Made by a program: the position numbers and the translations under genes. Below the pieces are notes generated by a model. The model had not been told where the DNA came from. It saw only the letters and a program-made list of their open reading frames with translations, and searched no databases. From Semisulcospira habei (lineage: Eukaryota; Mollusca; Gastropoda; Semisulcospiridae), in NCBI GenBank assembly GCA_036245525.1, contig BTPG01000002.1, positions 168,436,625-168,500,624 of the forward strand: a stretch of DNA of 64,000 nt, in the 5' to 3' direction. Position 1 is the stretch's first letter; every line of letters begins with the position of its first letter. Of this stretch, positions 13,381 to 25,183 are shown piece after piece.

Positions 13381-14664
13381 AGAGATTATAAAAAAGACTA
13401 TTAAAAAGTAAACAGAAATGTCATAAAATACAGATGAGAAAGGAGATAGAGAATAACATACACGATTCACGTACATTTTGGGGAACAATTAAGAAATTAT
13501 CTTCACACAGGGCTTTTTGTGGAGCAATTTCTGAAGAACAATGGTTTTGAACACTTCAAGAAAGTGTTTGGTGCAGATCTAATAGACAATTCAAATTAGG
13601 ATGAAAATTTATTCAGTAGTTATGACATTTCGTTAGATGATAACTTAGACACATATATTTCAGTAGAGGAAGTGAATGAGGCCATCAAGCACCTAAAAAA
13701 ACAATAAAGCTGCTGGTCCTGATGGTCTCATTCCTGAAGTCTATAAGCATGCCTCTGATGCTATTGTCCCATTTCTGGTCAAGCTGTTTAATCACATTTT
13801 CTTCACAGGTCTGTATCCTAAGTCTTGGTCAGAAGCGACCATCCAGCCTATCCATTAAAAGGGCAATATGGATGAACCTGATAATTACCGTGGCATTTCA
13901 CTACTCGCTATCTGTAGTAAACTCTACAGTTTCATTTTAAATAAGCATTTGACCGATTGGTCCGAAAGTCATGATGTGCATGGAGAAATGCAGACTGGGT
14001 TCAGAAGAGATCACTCTACCATTGATCACATCTTCACGCTATTTTCTATGATACAAAGATATTTTACCCGCAATAAAAATTGTACGTTGCTTTTATAGAT
14101 TTTCAGAAAGCTATTGACGATATATCACGATCTAAATGATGGGCAGTTCTGAACAAAAGGGGCGTTAATGGCAGGATGCTGCAGGCATGTCAAAGCATGT
14201 ACAAGGTGATTACAGCTCGTGTACGGTGTGGTCAAAGTGTGACTGATCTCTTCCTCTGCCCCAGAGGCTTGAAACAGGGGGAGATAAGCTCGCTGCACTT
14301 TTCTCCTTGTTTATTAACGAAATTGCTGCTGAAATTATGAATAATGAAAAACATGGTGTTCAGCTTCTCTCAGACTTAGCTGAAGTTTTCATTTTATTGT
14401 TTGCAGATGACGTAGTACTTGTGTCAGACACACCAGGTGGTCTGCAAAATCAACTTGATATTCTGATTAAAAATGATGATGCTATGGATATGTCTGTTAA
14501 CCTGGCCAAGTCAAACATTGTTGTCTTTCGTAAAGGAGGGTACTTGGCACGCAGAGAGAAGTGGCTTATTAAAGGTACACACGTGTCAGTAGTTAATGCT
14601 TATAAATATCTAGGATTGTATTTTTCTACCCGATTGTCATTTTCCAGAGCTTTTATACTAGAGC

Positions 14665-15256
<592 letters not shown>

Positions 15257-15499
15257 CTTTTGGAAGACTGGGGACTTTTCCCCAGCCATAATTTTCAAGC
15301 TGTTTGATTGTCAGATTAAGCCCATATTGTTGTAACCTTCAGAGGTATGGGGTCTGTACAGATTGAGAAATTACTTCTCCTTGCACTCAAAAAGCTGCTT
15401 AATGTAAGTCCACGTACACCAAATGACCTTGTTTATGGCGAAACCGGTCGGTATCTACTGTACATCTATGCCAGGGTTAGCTGTCTAAGAGTTCCAAGG

Positions 15500-15803
15500 G
15501 TCACCCTGGTCAGCCCCACATGGTGGGTTTTCCCCTCTATTCTGGGGCATGTGTTTCTGTCTACCCGTGGTCCATTCACCTGTATTTTTCTTTTTTTTTA
15601 ACTCTCCCTACTGTCTTCGCTGCTTGTAGCTCTTGTTATTGGATGTGTGTTGCTAAATGATCTTAGGTTTATTTAGCATATTAGACCGGCTGGCGACATA
15701 CATTCAATATTCTGTTGTTTTTGTTTTTTATTCACAAGCAGTGCAGGCACGTCCTGAGAAAGTCTTGTCGTCGGGACGTTAAGCAATGCACAACCAAGCA
15801 ACC
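15500..15803 (+). mobile_element. SINE-like interspersed repeat, uninterrupted copy
   Basis: It contains ATGGTGGGTTTTCCCCT, GGGGCATGT, TAGCTCTTG, GATCTTAGGTTTATTTAGC, GACCGGCTGGCGACATACAT and TGCAGGCACGTCCTGAGAAA, ending TCGGGACGTTAAGCAATGCA. The same series occurs at 25008-25183 plus 26048-26166, where a solo LTR splits it. The uninterrupted TTAGACCGGCTGG here is effectively an empty site for that insertion. The GGGACGTTAAGCA-type 3' end resembles SINE tails of molluscs, but no clear tRNA-like head is visible. Confidence 0.65.
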
Positions 15804-16735
15804 TAGCTGTCTAAGGTATTGGTTTCGTCTGTTACACATGAGGCCCTGACCCGCTGGTATGAGCTGTTTCTCGCTGTTCTGGATAGACACTCCCCTAAGC
15901 GTACCAAACGTGTCAAACACCATATGCCAGAATGGCTCTCGGGTGAAATTAAACAAGCGATGGCAGTTAGAGACATGTTAAAAAAAGCTAAGAAATTTAA
16001 AAAGCAGAGAAACCATGTCAAATCTTTAGTTCGAAAAGCCTAAAGACAAAATGCTGAACGTGTCATTGCCGGCGGAAAGGCGGACATCCGCTCAGTCTGG
16101 CAAGTGATAAACAATTTCAACAAAGGTCACAGTAAACGGTCGCCTAATATTCCACCCGATCACACTGCGGATGCGTTTAACGCTTATTTCCTAACAGTTG
16201 CTAAAACTCAGGCACAGACCAATACCAATGACCCTGACAACTACACATGCTCGGATCAACTGCGTCACTATAGTCAGCAGAGAGCTAGTCACACATTTTC
16301 TGTGCCTCTTATGAGTTTTCTGGATGTTGGTAAATCTATTTCTAGTTTTTAAAAAATCATCTTGCGGTCCAGACGACATCAGTACTCAATTTTTAAAATT
16401 ATCTCTGCCATTCATCGTTGAGTCACTGACATTCATCTACAATCTAGCATAATGTATTTTCTAACCAATTAAAAAGAGCTAAGGTAATTTCTCTTCCCGA
16501 AAGCAAAGACTTAATCAATTTAAATGAGTACAGACCTATATCCATTTTATCATCAATTTCGAAACCACTTGAAAGACATATACATACTCATCTCCTAAAT
16601 TACCTTGAACAAAATCATCTGATTAGTGTTGCACACTCCGGTTTTCGACCTTTGCATTTCTGCCAGACTACTCTAAATCACATTATTGATAAATGGCTCT
16701 CTGCCATTAAAATAAGACAGTTTGATGATAATGAT
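15804..16735 (+). mobile_element. Decayed LINE fragment, CR1/L2-like
   Basis: Plus-strand reading pieces include LTRWYELFLAVLDRHSPKRTKR, a connection-like motif of LINE linkers (15840-15920), then WQVINNFNKG and DAFNAYFLTVAK (16095-16200), KKSSCGPDDISTQFLKLS (16350-16410), and the reverse transcriptase segment NEYRPISILSSISKPLERH followed by AHSGFRPLHFCQTTL (16520-16680). Several frame changes and stops are present. It ends at 16735 in an ATGATA-rich stretch before a composite repeat begins. EYRPISILSS with SKPLE is typical of CR1/L2-type enzymes. Confidence 0.85.
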
Positions 16736-16739
16736 GATA

Positions 16740-17597
16740 ATGAAACTTTATTTTTTCAACGGTAAAATGTTTTGACAGAAACTTTGATTTAGGAAAACCG
16801 CTTATAGAAAGTCGGTTGACCCACATTTGAGTCCGTAATTTTTGTTCTACTCACTTGGAATTTTGGATATATTTAGCTTTGAAATAGACATTGGATAAGT
16901 TTGTAATCTAGCGCTTAGCTCTTCAACTTTTTGAATGATAATTAATTTATTTTTGCAAGTTTTGGATCCGCTATATACTCCCATCAGTCAGCCCTGGAAG
17001 AGGCTGTGTGGAAGAAAACAGTCAGCCCTGAAAGAGGCTGCGTGCCTTTTGGGTGCGTGACGTAAAACATCAAATTCGTCACTGTGTACACGGCGTCGTG
17101 AGACTAGCAATGCCATGACGTGACGCTCATTGTGACGTCATTTTGCTGCTCGTGCTATTCTTCTCCTTCAGAATTCCTGTCGCTACTCCAGCCCACAGAG
17201 GGTACTAATGGCGGGAAGCGCCGTGTGTCCGTCTTTATTTGTGTGCGCCGGCGTGTGTTTATCAGAGGTTGTACTTAGAGAGGAGGGAAATGAATCAGAA
17301 GGATAAGCTTAGAAATATGAACAACTTGGAATGTTCCTAAAAGAAATATGTGCTCCAAACAATAAGGTAGACTTTGGGATGAAAATACGGTAGACTTTGA
17401 ATGGGGCTGGTTGGAGCGCGTTCCGTACAATATGCAAAAGACATACTCAAAGGCGGGGGGGGGGGGGGGAGGGGCTTCATTGTCTGGCAAAGAAGTAACA
17501 AGATAGATATGACGTCACATCTAGGTATACTAACATTGCTGTTGAACGTCATTTTGCCGCGAAGCGCCGTGTGTGCGTGCGTGCGTGCGCGCGTGCA

Positions 17598-17685
<88 letters not shown>

Positions 17686-17700
17686 TGATCGTCGGGTCAT
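16740..17700 (-). repeat. Composite (CA)n-core repeat, copy 4 (inverted, long)
   Basis: Segments in order: GAAAACCGCTTATAGAAAGTCGG, AGTCCGTAATTTTTG, CAGTCAGCCCTGGAAGAGGC (twice), GACGTAAAACATCAAATTCGTC, TACTAATGGCGGGAAGCGCC, GGTAGACTTTGGGATG, TACGGTAGACTTTGAATGGGG, a poly-G block and (GT)n at 17589-17687. This is the mirror order of the copy at 53415-54290. The two GGTAGACTTT phrases suggest two element ends abut at about 17363-17398. Confidence 0.78.
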
Positions 17701-17864
17701 TGTGCGCGGGCCCGGCAACTGCGACCGACGCCGACACGACGATCTTTTGCTCACCAGTCACTGAGTCAGGCAGTGTACACTCACAACAGCCGTTGCAGTA
17801 AGACGATAAGTTACCGAATTTTAGGCAATATCCTCTATCGAACTGAGCTTCTGCCAACATTCGA

Positions 17865-18086
17865 TTAACTGCCAATTGACGCGGATTTCGCGTCTGAAAC
17901 CACTGCACCCTGACCCACATTCGCGTGAAGAACACAAACGAAATGGGACGATAAATGAGCACAAAGAACACATGACTAGCAACAGACATAAATCCTCATG
18001 AGCCCCCGCTGGCGCGGGGGCTCATGAGAATTTATGTCTCTTGCAGATGGGTAGCGTTCGCCTTGCACCGGCAATGAAGGGGTTAA
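17865..18086 (-). mobile_element. TTAA-bounded palindromic MITE, family A (full length)
   Basis: TTAA at 17865-17868 and 18083-18086 bound a 222-bp element ending CAATGAAGGGG|TTAA. The core hairpin at about 17990-18045 pairs AAATCCTCATGAGCCCCCGC with its complement. Its left arm (CACTGCACCCTGACCCACATTCGCGTGAAGAACAC-like) matches the right arm of the 19117-19349 copy in reverse orientation. TTAA borders and CCC-type ends point to a piggyBac-type non-autonomous element. Confidence 0.8.
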
Positions 18087-19116
18087 TCATGTTTGTGCTT
18101 GTTCTTCCCTATACATGTACATTTTCTAATCTTTTCCCGCCGAGGAGAGCAAAGTGCAAGAGGGTCTTATCGGTGAGAATCTGTCTATGCATCTTTTTAC
18201 TTTCACTCCATGTTACTTAAGGTAAAGATAAGGCCTTGATGTCAGGCACTTGCGTAGTGAAGTGTAGTGAAATAATTAGTTCGCAGCACCAGTGTAATAC
18301 GTACCCTAAAAAAAAAATACCAGCCTCGACAGATCACTTCAGAGTACGCCAGTTGGACACAGCGGGGTCACTTTGGCCTGGCAAGTTTGGACAGGAATGT
18401 ATTGTAAGAGGGGAAAGCCAAGTGAGCATGTTTATGCACGACAAACGACCCAGCCAGGTCATTCAAACCCCTCCCTATACTAAAGAGACCCCGGGTCGTT
18501 CAGGTGACGGTACGCCAATTAGCCTGTCCTAGAGTCCATGTGGCGTGGCACTTCAATCGTACAAAGACACTCTGATGTGGTGTAACAACTGTTATCCCAC
18601 TGTCGGTAGGGTTACCTTTGGAATGTAAACTGTAACACTGCAGCAACATCTTTGTCCATGTTTGGCTATTTTCTGATACTGACGGTGATTCTGAGTGTTC
18701 TTTGGGTTGTTTTAGCAATGTACTTCTGGGCTGATACAGATCAGCTAAAAAAAACAGCATCGCCGGTTTGCCTGTAAATTGCTGCCTATCAGACACAAGA
18801 AAACCAGTTTCGATACCGGTCAAGATTATTACAAAACAAACCAAAGCAAAATTGAAACCATTTTCACGGAATAACCTTCATGTGACTTTTACCATAGGAC
18901 CCCAATGCATATTCATGACTTCTAATATGTCCACGTGACCCGCACAACAAAACCAACGGTGTGAAAATGTAGGCCATTGACGTGGCTAATTGGTGGCATA
19001 ACTCATCATTCTGCCGCCGATATTGAAAATTCTCAACCATTCAAGTTGAAAAAATCTCTATATCCCCTACTTTTTGTTTAGTATACTTCACTGCATGCGT
19101 ACGCCTAGAGGTGTAT
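18087..19116. other. No gene recognised
   Basis: Unique-looking sequence between two MITEs. It includes a short self-complementary pair (ACGACCCAG and CCGGGTCGT) at about 18445-18500. No exon, RNA gene or repeat family is identified. Confidence 0.5.
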
Positions 19117-19349
19117 TTAACCCTTTGACTGCCGGGACAAGCGAACGCCACCCAACTGCAATAGACATAAACCTTCATGAGCCCCCGCAGTTGAGTGGGC
19201 TCATGAGGATTTATGAGTCTTGTTAGACCTATGTTCTTTATGTCTAATTTTGGTCCCCGTTGCATTGTGTTCTTCACGCGAATGTCCGTCAGCGTGCAGT
19301 GGTGTCTGACGGACACGCAATTCGTGATCACTGGCAGCGAAGGGGTGAA
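19117..19349 (+). mobile_element. TTAA-bounded palindromic MITE, family A (full length)
   Basis: Left border TTAA|CCCTTTGACTGCCGGGA at 19117. Right border ACTGGCAGCGAAGGGG|TGAA, where one base of TTAA has changed. The inverted terminal repeats are CCCTTTGACTGCC and GGCAGCGAAGGGG. A core hairpin lies at about 19163-19228. This is the clearest copy for defining the ends of the family. Confidence 0.82.
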
Positions 19350-19574
19350 AACATTCCTTGAGTTGCTTTGTGGATAGATAACACGGCCTCAGCTAAGTAT
19401 GAACCCGCCTCATGTTATGAAAAGAAATACATGCCCATTTAGTTGGCTGAGAACATGTAATGGCACGCATGCATGCGGTCTTTTGCTGGTGTGATTTGCC
19501 AGAATGATACGCCAAGCCACATGTCTCCCACTGACAAGTCCAGACATCGACGGCCGTATTTCCCAAATTTTGGA

Positions 19575-19746
19575 GGCGTCATCTAATGACTATGCACCAG
19601 TTGCAAGAGATGGATCGACCATGATAATTCAAGGGCAGTGCTAGATTAGCTTGGCGCCGACAGGCGCCAAGCTAATCTGGCACCACCCTTGAATTATCAT
19701 GGTCGACCCATCTCCTGCTGTGGTGCGTCAGGGCTGAATGGGTTAA
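19575..19746. mobile_element. Palindromic MITE, family B
   Basis: Long hairpin at 19608-19715: arms GATGGATCGACCATGATAAT...AGATTAGCTTGGCGCC and the complement, separated by GACA. Right border GAATGGG|TTAA at 19743-19746. Other copies are at 21590-21796, 43578-43735 and 53176-53380. The left border is degraded. Confidence 0.75.
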
Positions 19747-19892
19747 AAGTAGCAAATATTCCTTGAGGTACAGACTAAAAAGTGTTTTGTGATTGTCCTT
19801 CCCAAACCACGCACATCCTCGTCGGTTGCTATTGCTTTCCTTGGGTTCGAAGTGCATTGATAGTGGTCACGACTGAGAGTCAGGGGAACCTG

Positions 19893-19975
19893 AGATAAAT
19901 CGTCACGGTGGTATAGGTACAACGGACGCTGGCCCAAACTGAGGTCGCAAGTTCGAAACTAGGTGGGGTCAAAAT
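19893..19975 (+). repeat. tRNA-like segment, possible SINE head
   Basis: GGTGGTATAGGTACAACGGACGCTGG resembles a degenerate A-box region, and GGTCGCAAGTTCGAAACTAGG resembles an RNA polymerase III B box at tRNA-like spacing. No cloverleaf with paired acceptor arms could be completed, so this is more likely a decayed SINE head than a functional tRNA. Confidence 0.35.
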
Positions 19976-20084
19976 GTGTTTTGGTAGCTGCCCCGTCTTG
20001 GAAATCACACTCTTGGTGGCGTTGATGTTACAGTCATTTCAAAAACACAACATCTGGCAGCGGGTGGTGAAGAGGAACGTGACG

Positions 20085-20225
20085 TGTCGTTTACAACGAA
20101 TGACTACCGACAACGAACGAGAGCAAAATCACGGTTCGTAACCAGCGTGTACCATAAGCATGGACAACACTCCAAACATCTCCAAGAGGCATAGATCCTC
20201 ATGAGCCCTCTTGGTTGTACGCCGT
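20085..20225. mobile_element. Palindromic repeat remnant related to 2160-2425
   Basis: It shares ACCATAAGCATGGACAACACTCCAAACATCTCC and the AAGAGGCATAGATCCTCATGAGCCC arm with the 2160 and 22110 copies. The right arm is missing after CTCTTGG. Confidence 0.55.
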
Positions 20226-20245
20226 TTACAAACGAAACCTCACTA

Positions 20246-20678
20246 TTAACCCTCTTGCTGACGGTGGCGCTTTTGTCGAGGTGATTCCTGCGAGAAACAA
20301 ATAGTTAACCCCTTCATTGCAAGAGACTTAGATCCCTATCAGCAGAGGTCACTGCAGTTGCGGGGGGCTCATGAGGATCAGTATGCCACCTGCTGACACC
20401 CCTCTGTGTGTAGACTTGTTCTTTAAACGGCTATGGGTTTTTGCCGCGGAATTAATGCAGATTTCCAAAACATCATCTGCGCCCATTTGCAGTGAAGGGG
20501 TTAAGCCCACACTCGCTCCTTTCCTTCAAACCTCGACATCAACAGCCCCTGTCTCATTAAAAATGAAACATGAATTCAAAGGGGTGTCAGCAAGAGGCAT
20601 AGATCCTCATGAGCCCCCGCAACTGCGGGCCTCATGCCGTTGGGTGTGTTCCAATTTTCTCGGGACTGAACGGGTTAA
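20246..20678. mobile_element. Train of three TTAA-delimited MITE units
   Basis: TTAA occurs at 20246, 20305, 20501 and 20675, each at an element end. The units are 20246-20308, 20305-20504 (ends TTAACCCCTTCATTGCA and TGCAGTGAAGGGGTTAA, a clean inverted pair) and 20501-20678 (core hairpin 20588-20630, right end GACTGAACGGGTTAA). Neighbouring units share one TTAA, as expected for successive insertions into an existing element border. Confidence 0.7.
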
Positions 20679-20865
20679 CGTAATAAATTGTTGTGAGGCG
20701 CAACAGCAGAGACGTTCATATCAAAGTCATTGAGAAAAAAAACCGGTAACATGCTATGTTATCCCACCTGTTTTACGTCCTTGCAACCTGTACAAGAGAG
20801 AAAAGGACAAGTGCATCTTACACGTTGAAATCTTCAAGCCACACGATGCTCACCTTCAGGTTCAG

Positions 20866-20951
20866 TATATAACTAGCGTCCTGCGTCATAGGCAAACGTC
20901 ACACAGACTGCAGTCATGATCCCCTACGCAGACCCACAATCTGGTGGATAC
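20866..20951 (+). promoter_or_regulatory. Candidate TATA box with short first exon
   Basis: TATATAA at 20866-20872 lies 44 bases before an ATG at 20916. The frame encodes 12 residues (MIPYADPQSGGY) up to a strong donor-like TAC|GTATGTGG at 20951/20952. No downstream exon was identified, so this is only a candidate first exon. The frame stops soon after the donor if not spliced. Confidence 0.22.
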
Positions 20952-21067
20952 GTATGTGGACTGGGCTAATTGCAGCGAGAATATTAGAAATGAAGTCTGT
21001 TTGTTGTCGACAATGTGTCCGGTGTAACAAGCTGAAATGGTCCCTATGACAGTTCATTTTTGGTTTG

Positions 21068-21597
21068 GTAAACCAGCTACGCTAATCTTCCCGGGGTCAC
21101 TACCGTTAGACAATATGTTCCATTAATGGACCCGTGGTCACTTTGCTTAACAAAAAGTGTTCCACTAATAGAGCCGACGTCAATTTGGTTAGACAAACTG
21201 CGCCACTAAAAGACCCGGGGTCAATTTGGTTAGACACACTGCTCTAGTAATAGACCCGGGTAACTGTAGTTAGACAAACTGTTACATTAATAGACCCGGG
21301 GTCAATTTGGTTAGACAAACTGCTTCTCTAATAGATCCGGGGTCACTTTGGTTTGACAAACTGCACCACTAATAGACCTGGGGTCAATCTGGTTTAACAA
21401 ACTGTTCCCTTAATAGACCCGGGGTTACTTTGGTTAACAAAGTGTTCCACGAATAGACACAGGATCACTTTGGTTAGACAAACTGCCCCACTAATAGACC
21501 CAGGGTTACTTTGCTTAAACAAGCTGCTGCAATGCTCGACCCGGGGTCATTCTGGTTTCACAAACTGCTACGATACCGGGTCACTTTGTTTAACCCA
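21068..21597 (+). repeat. Minisatellite, ~42-bp unit, about 12 copies
   Basis: A unit like AGACCCGGGGTCAATTTGG plus TTAGACAAACTGCNCCACTAAT is repeated in tandem with substitutions and length changes of a few bases. The last copies grade into the family B MITE at 21590. There are no spacers of constant size, so it is not a CRISPR-like array. Confidence 0.9.
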
Positions 21598-21796
21598 TTT
21601 AGCCCCAACTCATTGCAGCAGAAAATGGATCGACAATGATAATTAAAGGGTAGTGTCAGATTAACTTGGCGTCATAAGGCGCCAAGATAATCTAGAACTA
21701 CCCTTGAATTAACATGGTTGACCCATCTCCTGCTCCTACTACATATAGACGTTAGATAACACCTGCGAAATTCTGGACATACGTTCGTGGGGTTAA
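21590..21796. mobile_element. TTAA-bounded palindromic MITE, family B
   Basis: TTAA|CCCATTTAGCCCC at 21590 and CGTGGGG|TTAA at 21793-21796. The central hairpin at about 21628-21735 matches the 19608 and 53238 hairpins with several mismatches (for example AACATGGTTGACC). Confidence 0.78.
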
Positions 21797-22109
21797 AAGG
21801 ATGCAACAAACTGCTACGCTAGATCGAGCCTGGGTCACTCTGTCGTGGAAACTTGTAAGTTTGTTTCGCCGTGCAAGGTGGCCCCTGGTCCATCTAGGTT
21901 AGGGGAAATTCTGGCGTCTTACACCGATACACTAACACTAGGCGTATATCAGTACTAATCGGGTGCATGAGCGTGCACAAATGACTGATCTGTTGGCTCT
22001 AACCTAAGTGTTCAAAACCACACTGTTATCAGCTCATGTACAAGGGGGCTATAGGGCCTTCGTAGGTAATGACCTTGAAGAACGCGGAGACGGAGGTATG
22101 AAATGTGGT

Positions 22110-22320
22110 TTTGTTTGCAACGATAGACCCGCAAAAACGAACGACAGCGATGTCACGGCGTATTACCAACATCTAACATATGACAGCACACCAAACATCT
22201 TCAAGAGGCTTAGATCCTCATAAGTCCGGAAGGCTGTTGGAGACGTCTGAAGCGTTGTCTACACTTATGATGATTTAGCTCCCGTTCGTTGTTGGGAGTC
22301 GTTCGTTGCAAGCGAAATCT
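22110..22320. mobile_element. Palindromic repeat, diverged relative of 2160-2425
   Basis: Shared phrases are CACCAAACATCTTCAAGAGG, TTAGATCCTCATAAG and GTTGGGAGTCGTTCGTTGCAAGCGAAA. The central palindrome has lost most of its second arm. Confidence 0.55.
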
Positions 22321-22775
22321 CATTATTCTCTCTTGAGGACTGTACTGGCATTTCTTATATATTGTCTGCGACGAACGAGTCCCTCCACCGCATAGTCATC
22401 AACGTAATTGTTTTCATCCCTACGTCACGCGACCAATCCCCGTAGCGCAAACCCTACCATGTGACCTCGCTACAAAAACCCGTGCAGCGACTAATGGCGG
22501 ACTTTTTGTAGCCCTCTTTCTGACGCGTCTTCGATGCCAGTTTTGTTCTTTAAAAGACCACCAAAACGCTCTAAAGTACGAAGTTACTTAATGTTGTTCG
22601 AGACAACAGACACTCTACCGGAGACGGCAACGTCATGAAAGATTTTAAATTACGTCATAAGTCTAATATGTTTAAATGTATATTCCTTTGACGTCAGTCA
22701 TGTCAGGCGTGATCCAGGTCGGAGGATTTCTTCTTATTTCTTGTACGAAAATAGTGGAGGAATGAAAACAAATAC

Positions 22776-22935
22776 GTTATTGGTAGCAGGGGCTTGCTGC
22801 ACGGACACTTGTACCCCTTCGGGAGGTCAAAGGAAGCATTGTACCGCGAAGACCGAACCCTTCGGGGTACAATGGTTCCTTTGACCTCCCCCAGGCCTAT
22901 CAGGGGCCATGTAGCAAACCACTGCTACCAATAAC
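22776..22935. mobile_element. Foldback element with GTTATTGGTAGCA ends
   Basis: Terminal inverted repeats GTTATTGGTAGCAG and CTGCTACCAATAAC enclose a second inverted pair, TACCCCTTCGGGAGGTCAAA near 22831 and its complement near 22880. Single copy in this window. Confidence 0.7.
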
Positions 22936-23531
22936 TTATATTGTATCTATAGGGCGGGAGATTTGATACATATATCACGCCTTCATCATATAACTGCATG
23001 TACAAAAATGCGAAGTGCCATAATTGTGTATTGTAGATCCTGCGGTTTCATTCTATCAAAGGGGCACGAAGTCCAGTGGAATATAAACCACGAAGCAATA
23101 AAAATGCAAAGTTTTCACCATAGCGGTTTCCTTCGTAAATATACTTTGTTCCGTTTTATTTTGATATTTTTATAATGTTTTGAAAGGAGTGTTATGTCTT
23201 GTGTAAAGAGGGTGTTTCGTCTTAAAAATTGCACATCGATGACTTATTACGTCACGGGGTATTGAAAGTGAAATGGGGAGCATCTGCAGAAGACACAGCT
23301 GAAAACCAGTGTCAGTGTCACTAGGGTCCGTTTTGAATAAATATCCAGCCTGCTTGGTATTGACCTACTTTTCATTTGTCAAAGGCACCTAAAAATCAAC
23401 ATGACTTAAAAACACGAAAAAGAAACAGTTTATATGGTATTGGCTATATTTACCTGATCAAATGGATATGAGTGTGTTCCTCATTTCTTTGACAACCACT
23501 GGAGCATAAATAGATGAAAATTTCATCCCAA
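22936..23531. other. No gene recognised
   Basis: AT-rich, unique-looking sequence with several ATG-initiated short frames but no splice-bounded exon or protein similarity that I can recognise. Confidence 0.5.
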
Positions 23532-24965
23532 AGTCTACCGTATTGTTTGGAGCTCACATGCATTTATCTTTTAGGAACATTCAGAGTTGTTCATATTGTT
23601 AAGCGTATCCTTCTGATCCATGTCCCTCCTCTCTAATCCAACCTCTGATCAACACACACGCCGTCGCACACAAATAAAGACGGACACAGCGCTTCCATCC
23701 ATTAGTACGCTCTATGGATTGGAGTAGAGACATAAATTCTGAAGAAGAAGAATAGCACGAGCAGCAAAATGACGTCACTATAAACTTCACGTCATGGCAT
23801 TGCTGGTCTCACGACGCCGTGTACACTGTGGTGAATTTCATGTTTCACGTCAGTCATCCGAAAGGCACGCTCTTCCAGAGCTGACTGTTTCGTTACAAAC
23901 AGCCTCTTCCAGGGCTGACTATTTGATGGGAGTAAATAGTGGCTCCAAAACGTGCAAAAATGAATTAATTATTATTGAAAAAGTTGAAGAGGTACAACCC
24001 TGGATTACGACCTCATTCAGTATCTCCCTTTAATCCCCTTCACCCACCCCCACCCCCACCCCCCACCCCCTGATCCGCACGGCAATGGCACACACAAACA
24101 CAAACGGCAGAATGGCACACACGAACACAGACGGCAGACACACGGTGGTTATACGTTCTGGTAGCCGGTGTAGCCACAGCCATTTTGAAGAATAAGGTGG
24201 AATGGCCCATGCCCATAAAGCCTCTTCTGTATGAGCTTGCTTGCATATTCCACCTTTTCCACAATACGTTCGCAAATATCATACAAAAATAGAGCGACTG
24301 TCTTCCTAAGTGAAGGATAACATTGTGCCAGCTCATACACATGTAAAACAGTGACATACTGGTGATTTGCATAAAACACATTGTATAAAACACTGACGCA
24401 TTTGATGCTTTTACGTCACCGTCACTGTTTGATTCTTCTGATGAAAACAATGAGTCTTACTTCTGACATTTTTCTCCGCATTGAACTTTTATTTTTGAAA
24501 ACGTTTAAGAGGTATAAAGCGGGCTAACGAACTCATCCAATGTCTTTCTACACACTAGCCATATCCAAAATTTCAAGTGCATATAATCAAAATTGCGGAC
24601 TGTAGTCTGGGTCAACCGACTTTTTATAAACGGTCTTTTATGTCTTCAATGAGACATCAAATTACAATATGCTCGGAGGCTCTCTTAGCCACCGACTTCA
24701 TAAAATATTGTGCCAAGTTTCAAGTTTGTGTTTACAGCAATAGCGGAGATTCTCGTGTTTACATACATACGCACACACACACATACATACGCACATAATT
24801 ATGGCGCTTCGCGCCAAAACGACGTTCAACAGCAAGGTTAGAGTGGCTAGACGTGACGTCATTTTTATCTTGTTATTTCTTTGCCAGACCATGAGCCCCG
24901 CCCGCCTGTTATGTCCTTTGCATTCTATGGAACGCGCTCCGACCAGCCCCATCCTAAAGTCCCCC
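23532..24965 (+). repeat. Composite (CA)n-core repeat, copy 5
   Basis: It starts AGTCTACCGTATTGTTTGGA and contains CATTCAGAGTTGTTCATA, TCCCTCCTCTCTAATCCAACC, AGCAAAATGACGTCACTATA, ACGACGCCGTGTACAC, CCAGGGCTGACT, GAACTCATCCAATGTCT, a short (CA)/(TACA) array at 24763-24795, GGCGCTTCGCGCC and TGACGTCATTTTTATCTTG, ending GCCCCATCCTAAAGT. A segment at 24010-24500 is absent from the 53415 copy and is probably an insertion. No transposase-like frame is visible. Confidence 0.75.
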
Positions 24966-25183
24966 CACCCGGGTCTGCCCTGGGGGACTTGGATGAGGTT
25001 AACTACTTTTTAGTTCCAAGGGTACACATGGTGGGTTTTCCCCTTTATTCTGGGGCATGTATTTCTGTCCATTCACCTGTATTTTCCTTTTTTAAACTCT
25101 CCCTACTGTCTGCACTGACTGTAGCTCTTGATATTGGATGTGTGTTGCTAAATGGTCTTAGGTTTATTTAGCGTGTTAGACCG

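Noticed and set aside
19893..19975. Functional tRNA gene
   Set aside because: A B-box-like motif is present but no cloverleaf with paired acceptor stem can be formed by inspection.
21068..21597. CRISPR-like array
   Set aside because: Tandem repeats have no unique spacers and the DNA is clearly eukaryotic.
24040..24450. 136-codon minus-strand frame near 24.2 kb
   Set aside because: No recognisable motif. It lies in the segment that interrupts a composite repeat and ends in simple (GTGGGG) sequence. It could be part of an unrecognised element, but no support was found.
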